Positions 1 through 9,952 of a stretch of DNA of 64,000 nucleotides are shown in pieces; within the stretch, counting starts at the first letter, position 1, and each line of letters begins with the position of its first letter. The notes under the pieces were generated by a model. The model was not told where the DNA came from. It worked only from the letters and a program-made list of their open reading frames with translations, and did no database searches. The stretch is from Salinilacustrithrix sp034522155 (lineage in GTDB: Bacteria; Actinomycetota; Acidimicrobiia; Acidimicrobiales; Salinilacustritrichaceae). The DNA is taken from contig JAXHLP010000003.1 of the NCBI GenBank assembly GCA_034522155.1, forward strand, positions 466,608 to 530,607. Direction: 5' to 3'. The position numbers and the translations under genes were made by a program.

Positions 1-114
1 CAGGGCCCGAGCATGGGCGAGATGCGCCTCGACCGGCCCCGGACCGACGGCGCCGAGACCCTGGCCGGTCCGCCAGGCCTCGAGCACCGGATCGATCCAG
101 TCGTCGACGCTCAC
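1..114 (-). CDS. rsmG: 16S rRNA (guanine-N7) methyltransferase RsmG, N-terminal fragment
   Basis: Thirty-eight codons from a GTG at 114 run off the left edge on the minus strand. The fragment contains VGPGPVEAHLAHARAL, which resembles the N-terminal helix region of actinobacterial RsmG (GidB), the SAM-dependent methylase of 16S rRNA G527. Its position after jag in the rpmH-rnpA-yidD-yidC-jag operon is where rsmG is normally found. An in-frame TGA at 165-163 (the jag stop) bounds the frame upstream and no other start codon lies between it and the GTG. Too little is present to see the SAM-binding motifs, so the call rests mainly on context. Confidence 0.55.
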   Translation of the reverse strand, partial: MSVDDWIDPVLEAWRTGQGLGAVGPGPVEAHLAHARAL

Positions 115-135
115 CGGGGCCGCGCCCGCGACCGG

Positions 136-151
136 TGTTTCACGTGGAACG
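136..151. promoter_or_regulatory. parS: parS-like ParB binding site
   Basis: TGTTTCACGTGGAACG differs from the bacterial parS consensus TGTTTCACGTGAAACA at two of 16 positions and keeps the central palindrome TTCACGTG. It lies in the 48-base gap between the jag stop and the rsmG start, about 3.2 kb from dnaA. That is a usual place for an origin-proximal parS, next to the parAB genes expected just left of the window. ParB would load here to organise origin segregation. Confidence 0.7.
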
Positions 152-162
152 TCGCGGGATCG

Positions 163-1077
163 TCAGTCGTCGGGGTGGACGACGACGTGGCGCCGGCGGT
201 CCTCACCTCGACTCGAGGTGTGGACCCCGTCGAGCTCGTTGACCGCGTCGTGCACGATCTTGCGGTCGGGCGGCGACATCGGCTCGAGCGCCACCGCGTC
301 GCCGGTGTCGAGCACCTTGTCGGCCACCTGGTGGACGAAGCGGACCAGCGCTTCCTTGCGGCGGGCCCGGTACCCGGCGACATCGACCCGCAACCGTCCC
401 TCGAGTCGTCCGGAATGCTCCTGGGCCACGGCCGTGCGCGTCAGCTCGGCGATCGAGGACAGGGTGTTGCCCCGCTGGCCCACGAGGAGGCCGAGGTCCT
501 CACCCTCGACCCGGATCTCGATGGCCTCGTCCTCGTCGAGGTGCTCGGCCGTGATCGTGGCCTCGGCGCCGAACGCGTCGACGAGGCCCCGCACGAAGTC
601 CACCGCGGTGGGCTCCTGCTCGGTGAGGGGGATGTCGCTCATGGTTGCTCCCTTCGGCCCGCCGGTGCGGGTCTTGGATGATTCGGTCGTGGCCGCGGGT
701 TCGGCCTTCGGCGCAGGCGAGGTCGGCTTCTCGGTCGGGGCCGCGCCGCGCCGGTCGCCGCCGGATCCCCGCCCCCGGCCACCACCGGACGGGCCCGAGG
801 CGGCCTTCTGAGCGTCGCCGCCCGTGCCGCCCGTGCGGGTCTTGCGCTTGCGCCCATCGCGCTTGGACCGACGGTTGCGACGGTCGATCTTGGGTCGAGG
901 CCGGGTCGGACGCACACGGGCCCGGACCCGCGCCTCGGTGGTGCGCAGCCCGAACAGCGACGTCGTCGCCTCGGCCACGACCTCGTACTCGAGGTCGTCC
1001 TCGGGGATCCCGAGGGCATCGAGCGCCCGTTCCTTGGCTGCGGCGACCGATCGACCGGTCGTGACGACCCACTGCAC
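163..1077 (-). CDS. khpB: KhpB/Jag family RNA-binding protein (Jag_N, KH, R3H)
   Basis: A 304-residue protein from a GTG start. Residues 1-60 match the Jag N-terminal domain (KERALDALGI, EVVAEATTSLFGL). A low-complexity basic and Gly/Pro-rich linker covers about 65-150. A KH domain follows at about 165-215 with the RNA-binding loop LVGQRGNTLSS, and a C-terminal R3H-type domain ends the protein (FVHQVADKV, PPDRKIVHDAV). KhpB binds RNA and affects cell elongation and division in Gram-positives. It follows yidC by 6 bases in the conserved rpmH operon. The long linker is longer than in Firmicutes homologues. Confidence 0.88.
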   Translation of the reverse strand: MQWVVTTGRSVAAAKERALDALGIPEDDLEYEVVAEATTSLFGLRTTEARVRARVRPTRPRPKIDRRNRRSKRDGRKRKTRTGGTGGDAQKAASGPSGGGRGRGSGGDRRGAAPTEKPTSPAPKAEPAATTESSKTRTGGPKGATMSDIPLTEQEPTAVDFVRGLVDAFGAEATITAEHLDEDEAIEIRVEGEDLGLLVGQRGNTLSSIAELTRTAVAQEHSGRLEGRLRVDVAGYRARRKEALVRFVHQVADKVLDTGDAVALEPMSPPDRKIVHDAVNELDGVHTSSRGEDRRRHVVVHPDD

Positions 1078-1083
1078 CAGCCG

Positions 1084-2118
1084 CTACCGCCGCCGCGGCT
1101 TTTTCTTCTTCTTCGACCCCGGTTGCGGCTTGTTGCCGGCCCCACCGTTGGTGGACGGCCCGCCCCCACCCGTGCCGGCGCCGTTGCCCGACGAGCCTCC
1201 CGGGCCGTCGGACCCGGTGTCCTTGCCGCCCGTGGCCGGGGCCGCGCCGCCACCGCCGGTCTTGTTCTTGCCGATCTCCCGAGCTTCCTTGGCGGCCCGC
1301 TGGGCCTTGGCGCCCTCGGACTCCTCATGGCCGTAGAGCGCGCGGGTGATGTAGTACTGCAGGCCGATGCGATAGACGCTCGAGGTCAGCCAGTAGACGA
1401 CGAGGGCGGCGGGGAAGTTGATCGAGATCACGCCGAAGACGGCGGGCATCACCCGCAGCAGGATCTTCTGCTGGGGCATGGCGACGTCGCCGTCCTTGTT
1501 GCGGGCCGACACCTGCTTCTGCTGCAGGTACTGGGCGCCGATCATGATGAGGATGAGGACCAGGTAGGGGAGCCCGTGGGCGATCGAATCGCCGACGGCC
1601 TCCGTGGTCGACTCGGCGAGGTCCAGCCCGAAGCTGGTCATCTCGGTCGACCCGTACAACGCGTCGTAGAGGTTGCTCCCGGCCTCGACGTGGTCGGGGT
1701 CGAAGCACTCGGTCCCCGAACTGAGCGACTCCGGATTCGGGTTGGCGGCACAGGCCTCGGCCGTGGTCCGGGTCAACCCGCGGATGACGTTGAACAACAG
1801 GATGAACACCGGCGCCTGGACCAGCAGCGGCAGACAGCCCCCCAGCGGGTTGAGCTCGTTCTCCTGGTAGAACGCCATCATCTCGGCGTTCATCTCCTGA
1901 CGATCGCCGCCCTTGTGCTTCTCCTGGATCTTCTTCAGCTCGGGCTGCATGAGCTGCATCTTGATCATCCCCCTCGTCCCCTTGAGGGTGAGGGGCGTGG
2001 TGATGACCATCACCAGCATCGTCATCATGATGATGGCGATCGCGTAGTTGGGGACGATCCCGTAGAAGAAGTCGAGGATCTGGGCGGCGACTTCGAGGAT
2101 CGGATCGAAGATGTCCAT
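1084..2118 (-). CDS. yidC: membrane protein insertase YidC
   Basis: 344 residues from the ATG at 2118, preceded by an AAGGAC ribosome site 9 bases upstream; the longer open frame upstream lacks family similarity. The protein inserts membrane proteins with or without SecYEG. The first membrane segment follows FDPILEVAAQILDFFYG, then comes the hydrophilic groove region with the conserved basic KGTRGMIKMQLMQPEL, a cytoplasmic helical hairpin (IQEKHKGGDRQEMNAEMMAF), NPLGGCLPLLVQAPVFILLF, and two more hydrophobic segments. The tail is Gly/Asn/Pro-rich and ends in the basic run KKKKKPRRR, as expected for ribosome contact. It sits between yidD and jag. Confidence 0.95.
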   Translation of the reverse strand: MDIFDPILEVAAQILDFFYGIVPNYAIAIIMMTMLVMVITTPLTLKGTRGMIKMQLMQPELKKIQEKHKGGDRQEMNAEMMAFYQENELNPLGGCLPLLVQAPVFILLFNVIRGLTRTTAEACAANPNPESLSSGTECFDPDHVEAGSNLYDALYGSTEMTSFGLDLAESTTEAVGDSIAHGLPYLVLILIMIGAQYLQQKQVSARNKDGDVAMPQQKILLRVMPAVFGVISINFPAALVVYWLTSSVYRIGLQYYITRALYGHEESEGAKAQRAAKEAREIGKNKTGGGGAAPATGGKDTGSDGPGGSSGNGAGTGGGGPSTNGGAGNKPQPGSKKKKKPRRR

Positions 2119-2132
2119 GCGAACGGTCCTTC

Positions 2133-2405
2133 TCAGTCCGTTGTGGGGGCGGGGGGTTCGGTGTCCGGAACGGGGTCGTAGCCGTGTCCACCCCAGGGAT
2201 GGCACCGGCCGAGCCGGCGGACCGCGAGCCAGGTCCCACGCACCGCACCGTGGGCGGCCAGGGCCTCGCGGGCATAGGTCGAACACGACGGCACGTAGCG
2301 GCACGGCGAGATCCGTCCCGCGAACAGCCACTGGTACCCCCGCACCAGCGCGTCGAGCGCGCTCACCAGCGGGTTCGTGCCGTGAGCGGGGGTGGGCGTG
2401 GTCAC
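2133..2405 (-). CDS. yidD: YidD membrane-insertion efficiency factor
   Basis: 90 residues. The core is diagnostic of YidD: YQWLFAGRISPCRYVPSCST, then YAREALAAHGAVRGTWLAVR and RLGRCHPWGGHGYDPVP, with the conserved cysteines of the family. YidD is a small peripheral membrane protein that assists YidC-dependent insertion. The GTG start at 2405 overlaps the rnpA stop as GTGA, so the two are translationally coupled; a longer upstream frame is only the rnpA shadow. It ends 14 bases before yidC. Confidence 0.93.
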   Translation of the reverse strand: MTTPTPAHGTNPLVSALDALVRGYQWLFAGRISPCRYVPSCSTYAREALAAHGAVRGTWLAVRRLGRCHPWGGHGYDPVPDTEPPAPTTD

Positions 2406-2737
2406 GACCGCCTCCCCAAGGCTCGTCCGAGATGGTCGCGAAGCTGGTCGAACGTCAGTTCGACCGCCCCGGGACGAGCGCCGACGAGATAGTGACCCGG
2501 GACGAGCCCCTCGGCGACGCGCTCGTCCATCAGGACGCGGAGCCGGCGCCGGAGGCGGTTCCGCACGACCGCGACACCCACGGCGCGCCCGATCGCGAAC
2601 GCGACCTCGACGCGGTCGCTCGCCCCGTCGCCGTCGACGAGCGGGGCGTGGGCGACCCACAACGGCCCCGATCGCCCGCGGTCGCGGCGGGCCGACAACG
2701 CGGCGAACGCCCGACGGGAGCGGACGGGGTGGGGCAC
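2402..2737 (-). CDS. rnpA: ribonuclease P protein component
   Basis: 111 residues from a GTG. It carries the RnpA signature around residues 55-75 (AVVRNRLRRRLRVLMDE), the arginine-rich helix that contacts P RNA, and FAIGRAVGVAVVRNR preceding it. With the RNase P RNA it removes tRNA 5' leaders. It lies 25 bases downstream of rpmH and overlaps yidD by four bases, the standard rpmH-rnpA-yidD arrangement. Confidence 0.94.
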   Translation of the reverse strand: MPHPVRSRRAFAALSARRDRGRSGPLWVAHAPLVDGDGASDRVEVAFAIGRAVGVAVVRNRLRRRLRVLMDERVAEGLVPGHYLVGARPGAVELTFDQLRDHLGRALGRRS

Positions 2738-2762
2738 GGGAGCCAGGGCACGGGAACCCGGC

Positions 2763-2897
2763 TCAGGCGGAGAGTCGGGCGCGGCCCTTGGCGCGGCGGT
2801 TGCGGACCACGGCTCGCCCGCCGCGGGTCCGCATGCGATGCCGGAAGCCGTGCCGGCGGGCCCGGCGCTGCCGCTTGGGTTGATAGGTGCGCTTCAT
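2763..2897 (-). CDS. rpmH: 50S ribosomal protein L34
   Basis: 44 residues, MKRTYQPKRQRRARRHGF followed by RMRTRGGRAVVRNRRAKGRARL, which is the L34 sequence. It is the first gene of the leftward operon and divergent from dnaA, as in most bacteria. Confidence 0.97.
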   Translation of the reverse strand: MKRTYQPKRQRRARRHGFRHRMRTRGGRAVVRNRRAKGRARLSA

Positions 2898-3329
2898 GGA
2901 TGTGCTCCGTGGGGATGCTCGAGAACGACGGCGGCACCCGAACCAGAGGCACAAGGAAGGCTCCGAGGGCGCGCCGAACCAACCGACGAGGATACCGCCC
3001 GGCCGGCCAGGGGGCCAACCGAGGCCGGGCCCCGAAACGACTTCGAGCCGTCGCGGCCGGGACAGCCCGTGTTGACCTGCGGTTTTCCGACCCCTTGCGC
3101 CCCGCCATCCACCGGCTGCTACGGTTCGCCGCCGCAGCGGGTTCGGACGTGTGATTCCACCGTGTTTCACCCCCGTGATCAACTGGAAGATGCAGCGGTT
3201 CAACCCGCCAGAAGCGTGTAACTGACGATCCGTCGCCTCCCGGCAGTGGTTGGCGTCGTTTTCGTATTGTCCACAGGTGTGGACGTGGTTGTGGATTCCT
3301 GGGAGCGGAACAGTGGAGGCGCATCGTCG
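2898..3329. promoter_or_regulatory. rpmH-dnaA divergent intergenic region with DnaA boxes
   Basis: A 432-base gap without a credible gene. Near the dnaA side, 3267-3275 is TTGTCCACA, an exact actinobacterial DnaA box. The inverted near-matches TGTGGACGT (3278-3286) and TGTGGATTC (3290-3298) follow within 25 bases. Three boxes this close to the dnaA start (3330) suggest DnaA autoregulation of the dnaA promoter. The remaining sequence toward rpmH shows no clear promoter that I can place with confidence. Confidence 0.6.
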
Positions 3330-4799
3330 ATGAACGACGCGGAGACCGTCTGGAGCGGTTGTGCGGCATTGCTCCGTGACCAGGTCTCCAGTGGCGTGTG
3401 GAGCACCTCGTTCCAGAACGTCGAACCGGTCGGCTTCGACGGCCAGCGTCTGACCCTCGCCTTCCCGTCCTCGGTCGTCCGCGACCGGGTCCACGACCGT
3501 TACCTGTCGCTGTTGCGCTCGAGCCTGGCCGAGATCGGGCTCGACGGTGTCGACATCGTGCTCCAGAGCGCGCCCGCGGCCGCCCCGACTGCGCCGTCCT
3601 TCGACGAGCTCGCGGTCCTCCGCGACGACGGGTCGGCCCACAACCGCGCCCACCACGAAGGCGGTCGCCGGGCCGGGGTCCCCGACGACGACGTCCCCGC
3701 CGACATGCCGGCCGCGCCCGATGCGCCCGACACCCCCGCCGGTGGCCCGCTCGCGGCACCCCAGTCGGGATCGACGCTCAACGACCGCTACACGTTCGAC
3801 GCGTTCGTCACCGGCAACTCCAACCGTTTCGCCGCGGCCGCGTCGCTGCGCGTGGCCGAGACCCCGGCACGGAGCTACAACCCGCTGTTCGTCTACGGCG
3901 ACGCCGGGCTGGGCAAGACCCACCTGCTCCAGGCCATCGGCAACTACGTGATCGAGAACTACCCCAACTACCGGGTCCGCTACGTCACCTCCGAGCAGTT
4001 CCTCTCCGAGTTCGTCGACTCGATCCGGGCCGGCACCAACGAGGCGTTCAAACGCCGGTTCCGCGACATCGACGTGCTCCTCGTCGACGACATCCAGTTC
4101 TTCGAAGGCAAGAAGGAGACCCAGGAGGAGTTCTTCCACACCTTCAACCACCTCCACACCTCGAACCGCCAGATCGTGCTCAGCTCCGATCGGCCACCGG
4201 ATGCGATCCCCACGCTGGAGGATCGCCTGCGCACCCGGTTCGTCATGGGCCTGCTCACCGACATCCAGCCGCCCGACCTCGAGACCCGCCTGGCGATCCT
4301 GCGCAAGAAGGCCGAGGACGAGGTCTCACCCGTACCCGACGAGATCCTCGAGTTCATCGCCGCATCGATCAACGACAACAACATCCGGTCCTTGGAGGGG
4401 GCGCTCACCCGGATCACCGCGTGGGCCAGCCTCAACGACGAGGTCATCACCATCGAGCAGGCGGCCGACACCCTCAAGGACCTGGTCTCCGAGCGCGAAG
4501 CCCGGCCGATCACGCCGCAGGCGATCCTCGAATCGACCGCCGACTACTTCGGCTACACCGTCGAAGAGCTCATCGGTCGCTCCCGCACCCGGCCGCTCAC
4601 CACGGCCCGCCACGTCGGGATGTACCTGTTCCGCGAGCTCACCGACCTGAGCTTTCCCAACATCGCCAAGGTGTTCGGGGGCCGCGACCACACCACGGTC
4701 ATCCACGCGGTCGAACGAATCAAGGTCCAGATGAAGGAACGGCGCCAGGTCTTCCAACAGGTCACCGAGCTCATCCAGCAGCTCAAGGCCGACGGATGA
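3330..4799 (+). CDS. dnaA: chromosomal replication initiator protein DnaA
   Basis: 489 residues starting at the ATG at 3330, which follows GGAGG by 11 bases; the longer open frame upstream reads through the DnaA boxes and is not used. Domain I (about 1-75) has WSGCAALLRDQVSSGVWSTSF. Residues about 95-150 form an acidic, Pro/Ala-rich domain II. The AAA+ domain III carries Walker A GDAGLGKTHL near 190 and Walker B VLLVDDIQFF near 249. Domain IV ends with the DNA-binding signature GGRDHTTVIHAVERI near 450. It binds DnaA boxes and melts oriC. Confidence 0.98.
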   Translation: MNDAETVWSGCAALLRDQVSSGVWSTSFQNVEPVGFDGQRLTLAFPSSVVRDRVHDRYLSLLRSSLAEIGLDGVDIVLQSAPAAAPTAPSFDELAVLRDDGSAHNRAHHEGGRRAGVPDDDVPADMPAAPDAPDTPAGGPLAAPQSGSTLNDRYTFDAFVTGNSNRFAAAASLRVAETPARSYNPLFVYGDAGLGKTHLLQAIGNYVIENYPNYRVRYVTSEQFLSEFVDSIRAGTNEAFKRRFRDIDVLLVDDIQFFEGKKETQEEFFHTFNHLHTSNRQIVLSSDRPPDAIPTLEDRLRTRFVMGLLTDIQPPDLETRLAILRKKAEDEVSPVPDEILEFIAASINDNNIRSLEGALTRITAWASLNDEVITIEQAADTLKDLVSEREARPITPQAILESTADYFGYTVEELIGRSRTRPLTTARHVGMYLFRELTDLSFPNIAKVFGGRDHTTVIHAVERIKVQMKERRQVFQQVTELIQQLKADG

Positions 4800-5124
4800 G
4801 CGTGTCGTCTCGCACGCGTCCGCTCCCCGTCGGGGTGCTCGATGCGGTGCGCGTGTCCTGTGGACGACACGTGCACGACGGGCGGACAACCTCTGGACAA
4901 CCGAGGCCATCTGGGGACGACCGGCCGGGACTCCCCGACGCGGCAACATCGCGCTGCACCACTGGGGACACCGGTGGGACGATGATCGTCAGCGTGACCT
5001 GCACGGATGCGGCAGTATCCACAGTCCACAGCACCCACCACCACTTCCACTCATGTGATCTCCCACCTGGGAAGAAGCTGCAGACCGGTACACGACAAGG
5101 CACACGACAAGGAGCGCAGACACC
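4800..5124. other. oriC: probable chromosomal origin of replication (oriC), dnaA-dnaN spacer
   Basis: The 325-base dnaA-dnaN spacer holds a cluster of DnaA-box-like nonamers in both orientations: TGTGGACGA (4859-4867), TCTGGACAA (4892-4900, one mismatch to TGTGGACAA), TGGGGACGA (4912-4920), TGGGGACAC (4963-4971), GTATCCACA (5015-5023, one mismatch to TTATCCACA) and CAGTCCACA (5022-5030). This spacer is oriC in most actinobacteria. No strong AT-rich unwinding element stands out; the lowest GC is around 5010-5060. Confidence 0.7.
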
Positions 5125-6231
5125 GTGAAGTTGCGATGCGAACGAGATGTGCTGGCCGACGCGCTCTCCACTGCCGGGCGTGCGGTCGCCACTCGCGGTG
5201 CGCTCCCCGTGCTCGCCGGTGTACGCCTCGAGCTCGCCGGCGACCAGTTGACCCTCACCGGCTCCGACCTCGAACTCACCGTCTCGGTCCAGGTGACCGT
5301 GGCCGGGCTGGCCGACGGCGTCGCCGTCGTCCCCAGCCGCCTGCTGAACGACATCGTGAAGGCGTTGGAGCCGGGCGCGGTGGAGCTCGAGACCAACGAC
5401 GAGACCGCCCGGATCGCCTCGGGCCGCTCGGAGTTCTCGCTCAAGCCGTTGCCGGCCGACGAGTTCCCCAAGGTCCCGCCGGTCGAGGGCGACGAGGTCC
5501 GCTTCGACGCCGCGGCACTCGTCGCCGCACTGCGCCAGGTCCTGCCCGCGGCCAGTACCGACGACAACCGTCAGATCCTCACCGGGGTCCTGCTCGCCGC
5601 CGAGGGCGAAGGGCTGCGCCTCGTGGCCACCGACAGCTACCGGCTGGCCGTGGTCGACCTGCCGGGCGTGAGCGTGCTGTCGTCGGGCAACTCGGTGCTC
5701 GTGCCGTCCCGGGCCCTGTCGGAGTTGACCAAGTCGCTCGGCGACGGCGGTGAGATCACGCTCCGGCTCGGAGAACGCGATGCCAGCTTCGCGGTCCTGG
5801 GTGACAACGGTCCCGGGGTGGTGCTCACCACCCGTCTGATCGAGGGCGACTACCCCAACTACCAGGGCTTGATCCCCCGCGAGCAACCCAACCTGTTGAC
5901 CGTGGCCCGCGAGCCACTGATCGAGGCGTTGCGGCGGGTCAAGCTCCTCGCCCGCGACGCCACGCCGGTCCGGATGCAGATGTCGAGCGACGGCTTGGAG
6001 TTGCGGGCCGTAACCCAGGACGTCGGCGAGGGTGTCGAGTCGCTCGACGCGAGCTACACCGGCGACGAGCTCACCGTCGCGTTCAACCCGGACTACCTGA
6101 TCGCTGGCATCGAAGCCGTCGACGCCGACGAGATCAGCCTGGCCACCAACGACTCGCTGAAGCCGGCGGTCGTGCGCGACCCCACCACCGACGACTTCCT
6201 GTACCTGCTGATGCCGGTCCGCGTGCAGTAG
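5125..6231 (+). CDS. dnaN: DNA polymerase III beta subunit (sliding clamp)
   Basis: 368 residues from a GTG preceded by AAGGAG. It begins MKLRCERDVLADALSTAGRAV and shows the three-fold clamp repeat typical of DnaN, for example ASTDDNRQILTGVLL and TDSYRLAVVDLP in the middle domain and the C-terminal DFLYLLMPVRVQ. It forms the ring that tethers Pol III to DNA. Located between oriC and recF as usual. Confidence 0.97.
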   Translation: MKLRCERDVLADALSTAGRAVATRGALPVLAGVRLELAGDQLTLTGSDLELTVSVQVTVAGLADGVAVVPSRLLNDIVKALEPGAVELETNDETARIASGRSEFSLKPLPADEFPKVPPVEGDEVRFDAAALVAALRQVLPAASTDDNRQILTGVLLAAEGEGLRLVATDSYRLAVVDLPGVSVLSSGNSVLVPSRALSELTKSLGDGGEITLRLGERDASFAVLGDNGPGVVLTTRLIEGDYPNYQGLIPREQPNLLTVAREPLIEALRRVKLLARDATPVRMQMSSDGLELRAVTQDVGEGVESLDASYTGDELTVAFNPDYLIAGIEAVDADEISLATNDSLKPAVVRDPTTDDFLYLLMPVRVQ

Positions 6232-6259
6232 TTCTCGCCCTCGCGGGCGAGCCGTCTCG

Positions 6260-7348
6260 ATGCTGCACCTCCGGCACCTCTGGCTCAGCGACTTCCGTAG
6301 CTACGCCGCCGTCGACCTCGAACTGCCGCCGGGCACCACCGCGGTTCTCGGGCGCAACGGGCAGGGCAAGACCAATCTGCTCGAGGCCGTGGCCCACCTC
6401 GCGGGGACCGACCTGCGCGGCGCGACCTCCGAGGCGATGGTCCGCATCGGGGCCGAACGAGCCGCGGTACGGGCCGAGGCCGTCCGCAACAACCGGGAGC
6501 TGCTCATCGAGGCCGAGCTGGCGGCCCGCGGTCGGGGCCGGGCCCAGCTGAACCGCCAGCCCGTGAAGCGCCGTCGCGACCTTCTCGAAGCCCTGTCGGT
6601 CACCCTGTTCAGTCCGGAGGACCTCGTGCTCGTGAAGGGTGGGCCGGCCGAGCGGCGTCGATGGGTCGACGACGCCGTCGTCGGTCTCGACCCCCGCACC
6701 GACCAGCTGCGCAGCGACGTCGACCGGATACTCAAGCAGCGCAACGCGTTGCTCAAGGGGGTCAGGGGGCATCTCGACGAGTCGGCCGCGCTCACCCTCG
6801 ACGTCTGGGACGACCGGCTGACCCGGGCGGGCGAGGCGCTCGTCGAGCACCGCCGCCGGGTCCTCGATGCGCTGCGCCCCCGTCTGGCGGTCGCCTACCA
6901 CGATCTCGCCGGACGACAGCTCGAGGTCGGTGCCGAGTACCAGGCCGCGTGGGCGGCCGACGGGCTGGCAGCGTCGCTCGCCGCGGCCCGCGACCAGGAT
7001 CTGCGGCGGGGCGTCACCACCGTCGGCCCGCACCGCGACGAGATCGCGTTCTCCCTCGACGGGCTCCCCACCCGGACCCATGCCAGCCAGGGCGAGCAGC
7101 GGTCGCTGGCGCTGGCCATGCGGCTCGCCGTCCATCGGGCCATGACCGAGACCCACGGCGTCAGTCCGATCCTGCTGCTCGACGACGTGCTCTCCGAGCT
7201 CGACGACGGCCGGGGAGCCGGGCTGCTCGATCACCTGCCACCGGGTCAGACGCTGCTCACCTCGGCCACGGCCCTGCCGGCGTCGACGGCGCCGTCGCTC
7301 ACCGTCGAGGTCGCCGACGGGATGGTTTCGGTGGTCGACGAGGCCTGA
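6260..7348 (+). CDS. recF: DNA replication and repair protein RecF
   Basis: 362 residues. It starts MLHLRHLWLSDFRSYAAVDL, with Walker A LGRNGQGKTN at about 30-39. An SMC-like middle follows, then THASQGEQRSLALAMRLA (signature) and Walker B ILLLDDVLSELDD near 303-315. RecF loads RecA at single-strand gaps. It follows dnaN by 28 bases in the conserved dnaA-dnaN-recF order. Confidence 0.96.
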   Translation: MLHLRHLWLSDFRSYAAVDLELPPGTTAVLGRNGQGKTNLLEAVAHLAGTDLRGATSEAMVRIGAERAAVRAEAVRNNRELLIEAELAARGRGRAQLNRQPVKRRRDLLEALSVTLFSPEDLVLVKGGPAERRRWVDDAVVGLDPRTDQLRSDVDRILKQRNALLKGVRGHLDESAALTLDVWDDRLTRAGEALVEHRRRVLDALRPRLAVAYHDLAGRQLEVGAEYQAAWAADGLAASLAAARDQDLRRGVTTVGPHRDEIAFSLDGLPTRTHASQGEQRSLALAMRLAVHRAMTETHGVSPILLLDDVLSELDDGRGAGLLDHLPPGQTLLTSATALPASTAPSLTVEVADGMVSVVDEA

Positions 7349-7377
7349 CACACTCAGCGGTGATGGCCACGCGCGAC

Positions 7378-7449
7378 GATCCTGGCCGGCCGGCCCGAGG
7401 CAGTCCGGCCCGCCGGCCCGAGGCAAGTCCGGCCCGCCGGCCCGAGGCA
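7378..7449. repeat. tandem GC-rich repeat, three units (copy 1)
   Basis: Three consecutive units of a CCGGCCCGCCGGCCCGAGGC core, 25, 23 and 24 bases long (7378-7402, 7403-7425, 7426-7449). They lie between recF and the DUF721 gene. The same unit recurs at 14017-14104 inside a coding region. Units here differ by single bases in length, so they would break any reading frame, unlike the second locus. Confidence 0.8.
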
Positions 7450-7466
7450 GCGACGACCTGGTCGAG

Positions 7467-7769
7467 ATGGCCGACCTGCTCGACCGGGTCGTGCGGGGGA
7501 TGGGTGCGCCGGGGACCGATGCGGTCGACCTCGTCTTCAACCGGTGGGACGACGTCGTCGGCTCGGTGCTGGCGTCGCGCACGCGTCCCGTCGCGCTCGA
7601 CGAGGGGTGCCTCGTGCTCGCCGCCGACGATCCTGCGGTGGTGAGCCATGTCCGGTGGTTGGAGGCCGACCTGTTGCGCAAGCTCGACGACCTCCTCGGT
7701 GCGGGCCGGGTCCGCGGCGTCGAGGTCCGAGTCGACCGGCGGGGACGCCGTTCTTCAGGTTCGGGCTGA
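7467..7769 (+). CDS. DUF721 (DciA-like) protein
   Basis: 100 residues. DLLDRVVRGMGAPGTDAVDL, VFNRWDDVVGSVLA, CLVLAADDPAVVSHVRWL and EADLLRKLDDLLG match the DUF721 family, found between recF and gyrB in actinobacteria. Related DciA proteins help load the replicative helicase DnaB, so that role is plausible here. The ATG at 7467 is the first start in this frame after the tandem repeat. Starts at 7360 and 7363 are in another frame, so the repeat array may have separated the gene from an older start. The ribosome site is weak. Confidence 0.78.
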   Translation: MADLLDRVVRGMGAPGTDAVDLVFNRWDDVVGSVLASRTRPVALDEGCLVLAADDPAVVSHVRWLEADLLRKLDDLLGAGRVRGVEVRVDRRGRRSSGSG

Positions 7770-7970
7770 GCTCGACTCGGCACCGACCAGCTGCCGGAGG
7801 CGGTCCGGGGACCGCCCGTTTCGCGTGGTTTGGCCAGGTGGGCGGCGACCCGAGGCCGGGGCGTCGGAGCTCCCGCTCGATGGCCGGGACGCGGGGGTCG
7901 CGCTGGTAGGATGACAAGCGTGTGACTTGGGGTGCGCACCCCGATCGCAACCCCCCGGAGGAGGAACGAC
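7770..7970 (+). promoter_or_regulatory. gyrB upstream region
   Basis: The 201-base gap before gyrB. A strong ribosome site GGAGGAGG (about 7957-7964) decides the gyrB start at 7971. A TAGGAT at 7907-7912 could be a -10 element, but no matching -35 is visible. No gene is recognised here. Confidence 0.4.
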
Positions 7971-9912
<1,942 letters not shown>

Positions 9913-9914
<2 letters not shown>

Positions 9915-9952
9915 CACCGGACCAGCGCGCGGTGAAAGCCGCGCGCGGTGTC
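9913..9952. terminator. bidirectional terminator between gyrB and the PPOX gene
   Basis: GCGCGCGG (9925-9932), loop TGAAAG, CCGCGCGC (9939-9946), flanked by outer arms GACACC (9913-9918) and GGTGTC (9947-9952). The hairpin overlaps the last bases of both convergent genes. There is no T tract, which is usual for high-GC actinobacteria. Confidence 0.65.
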
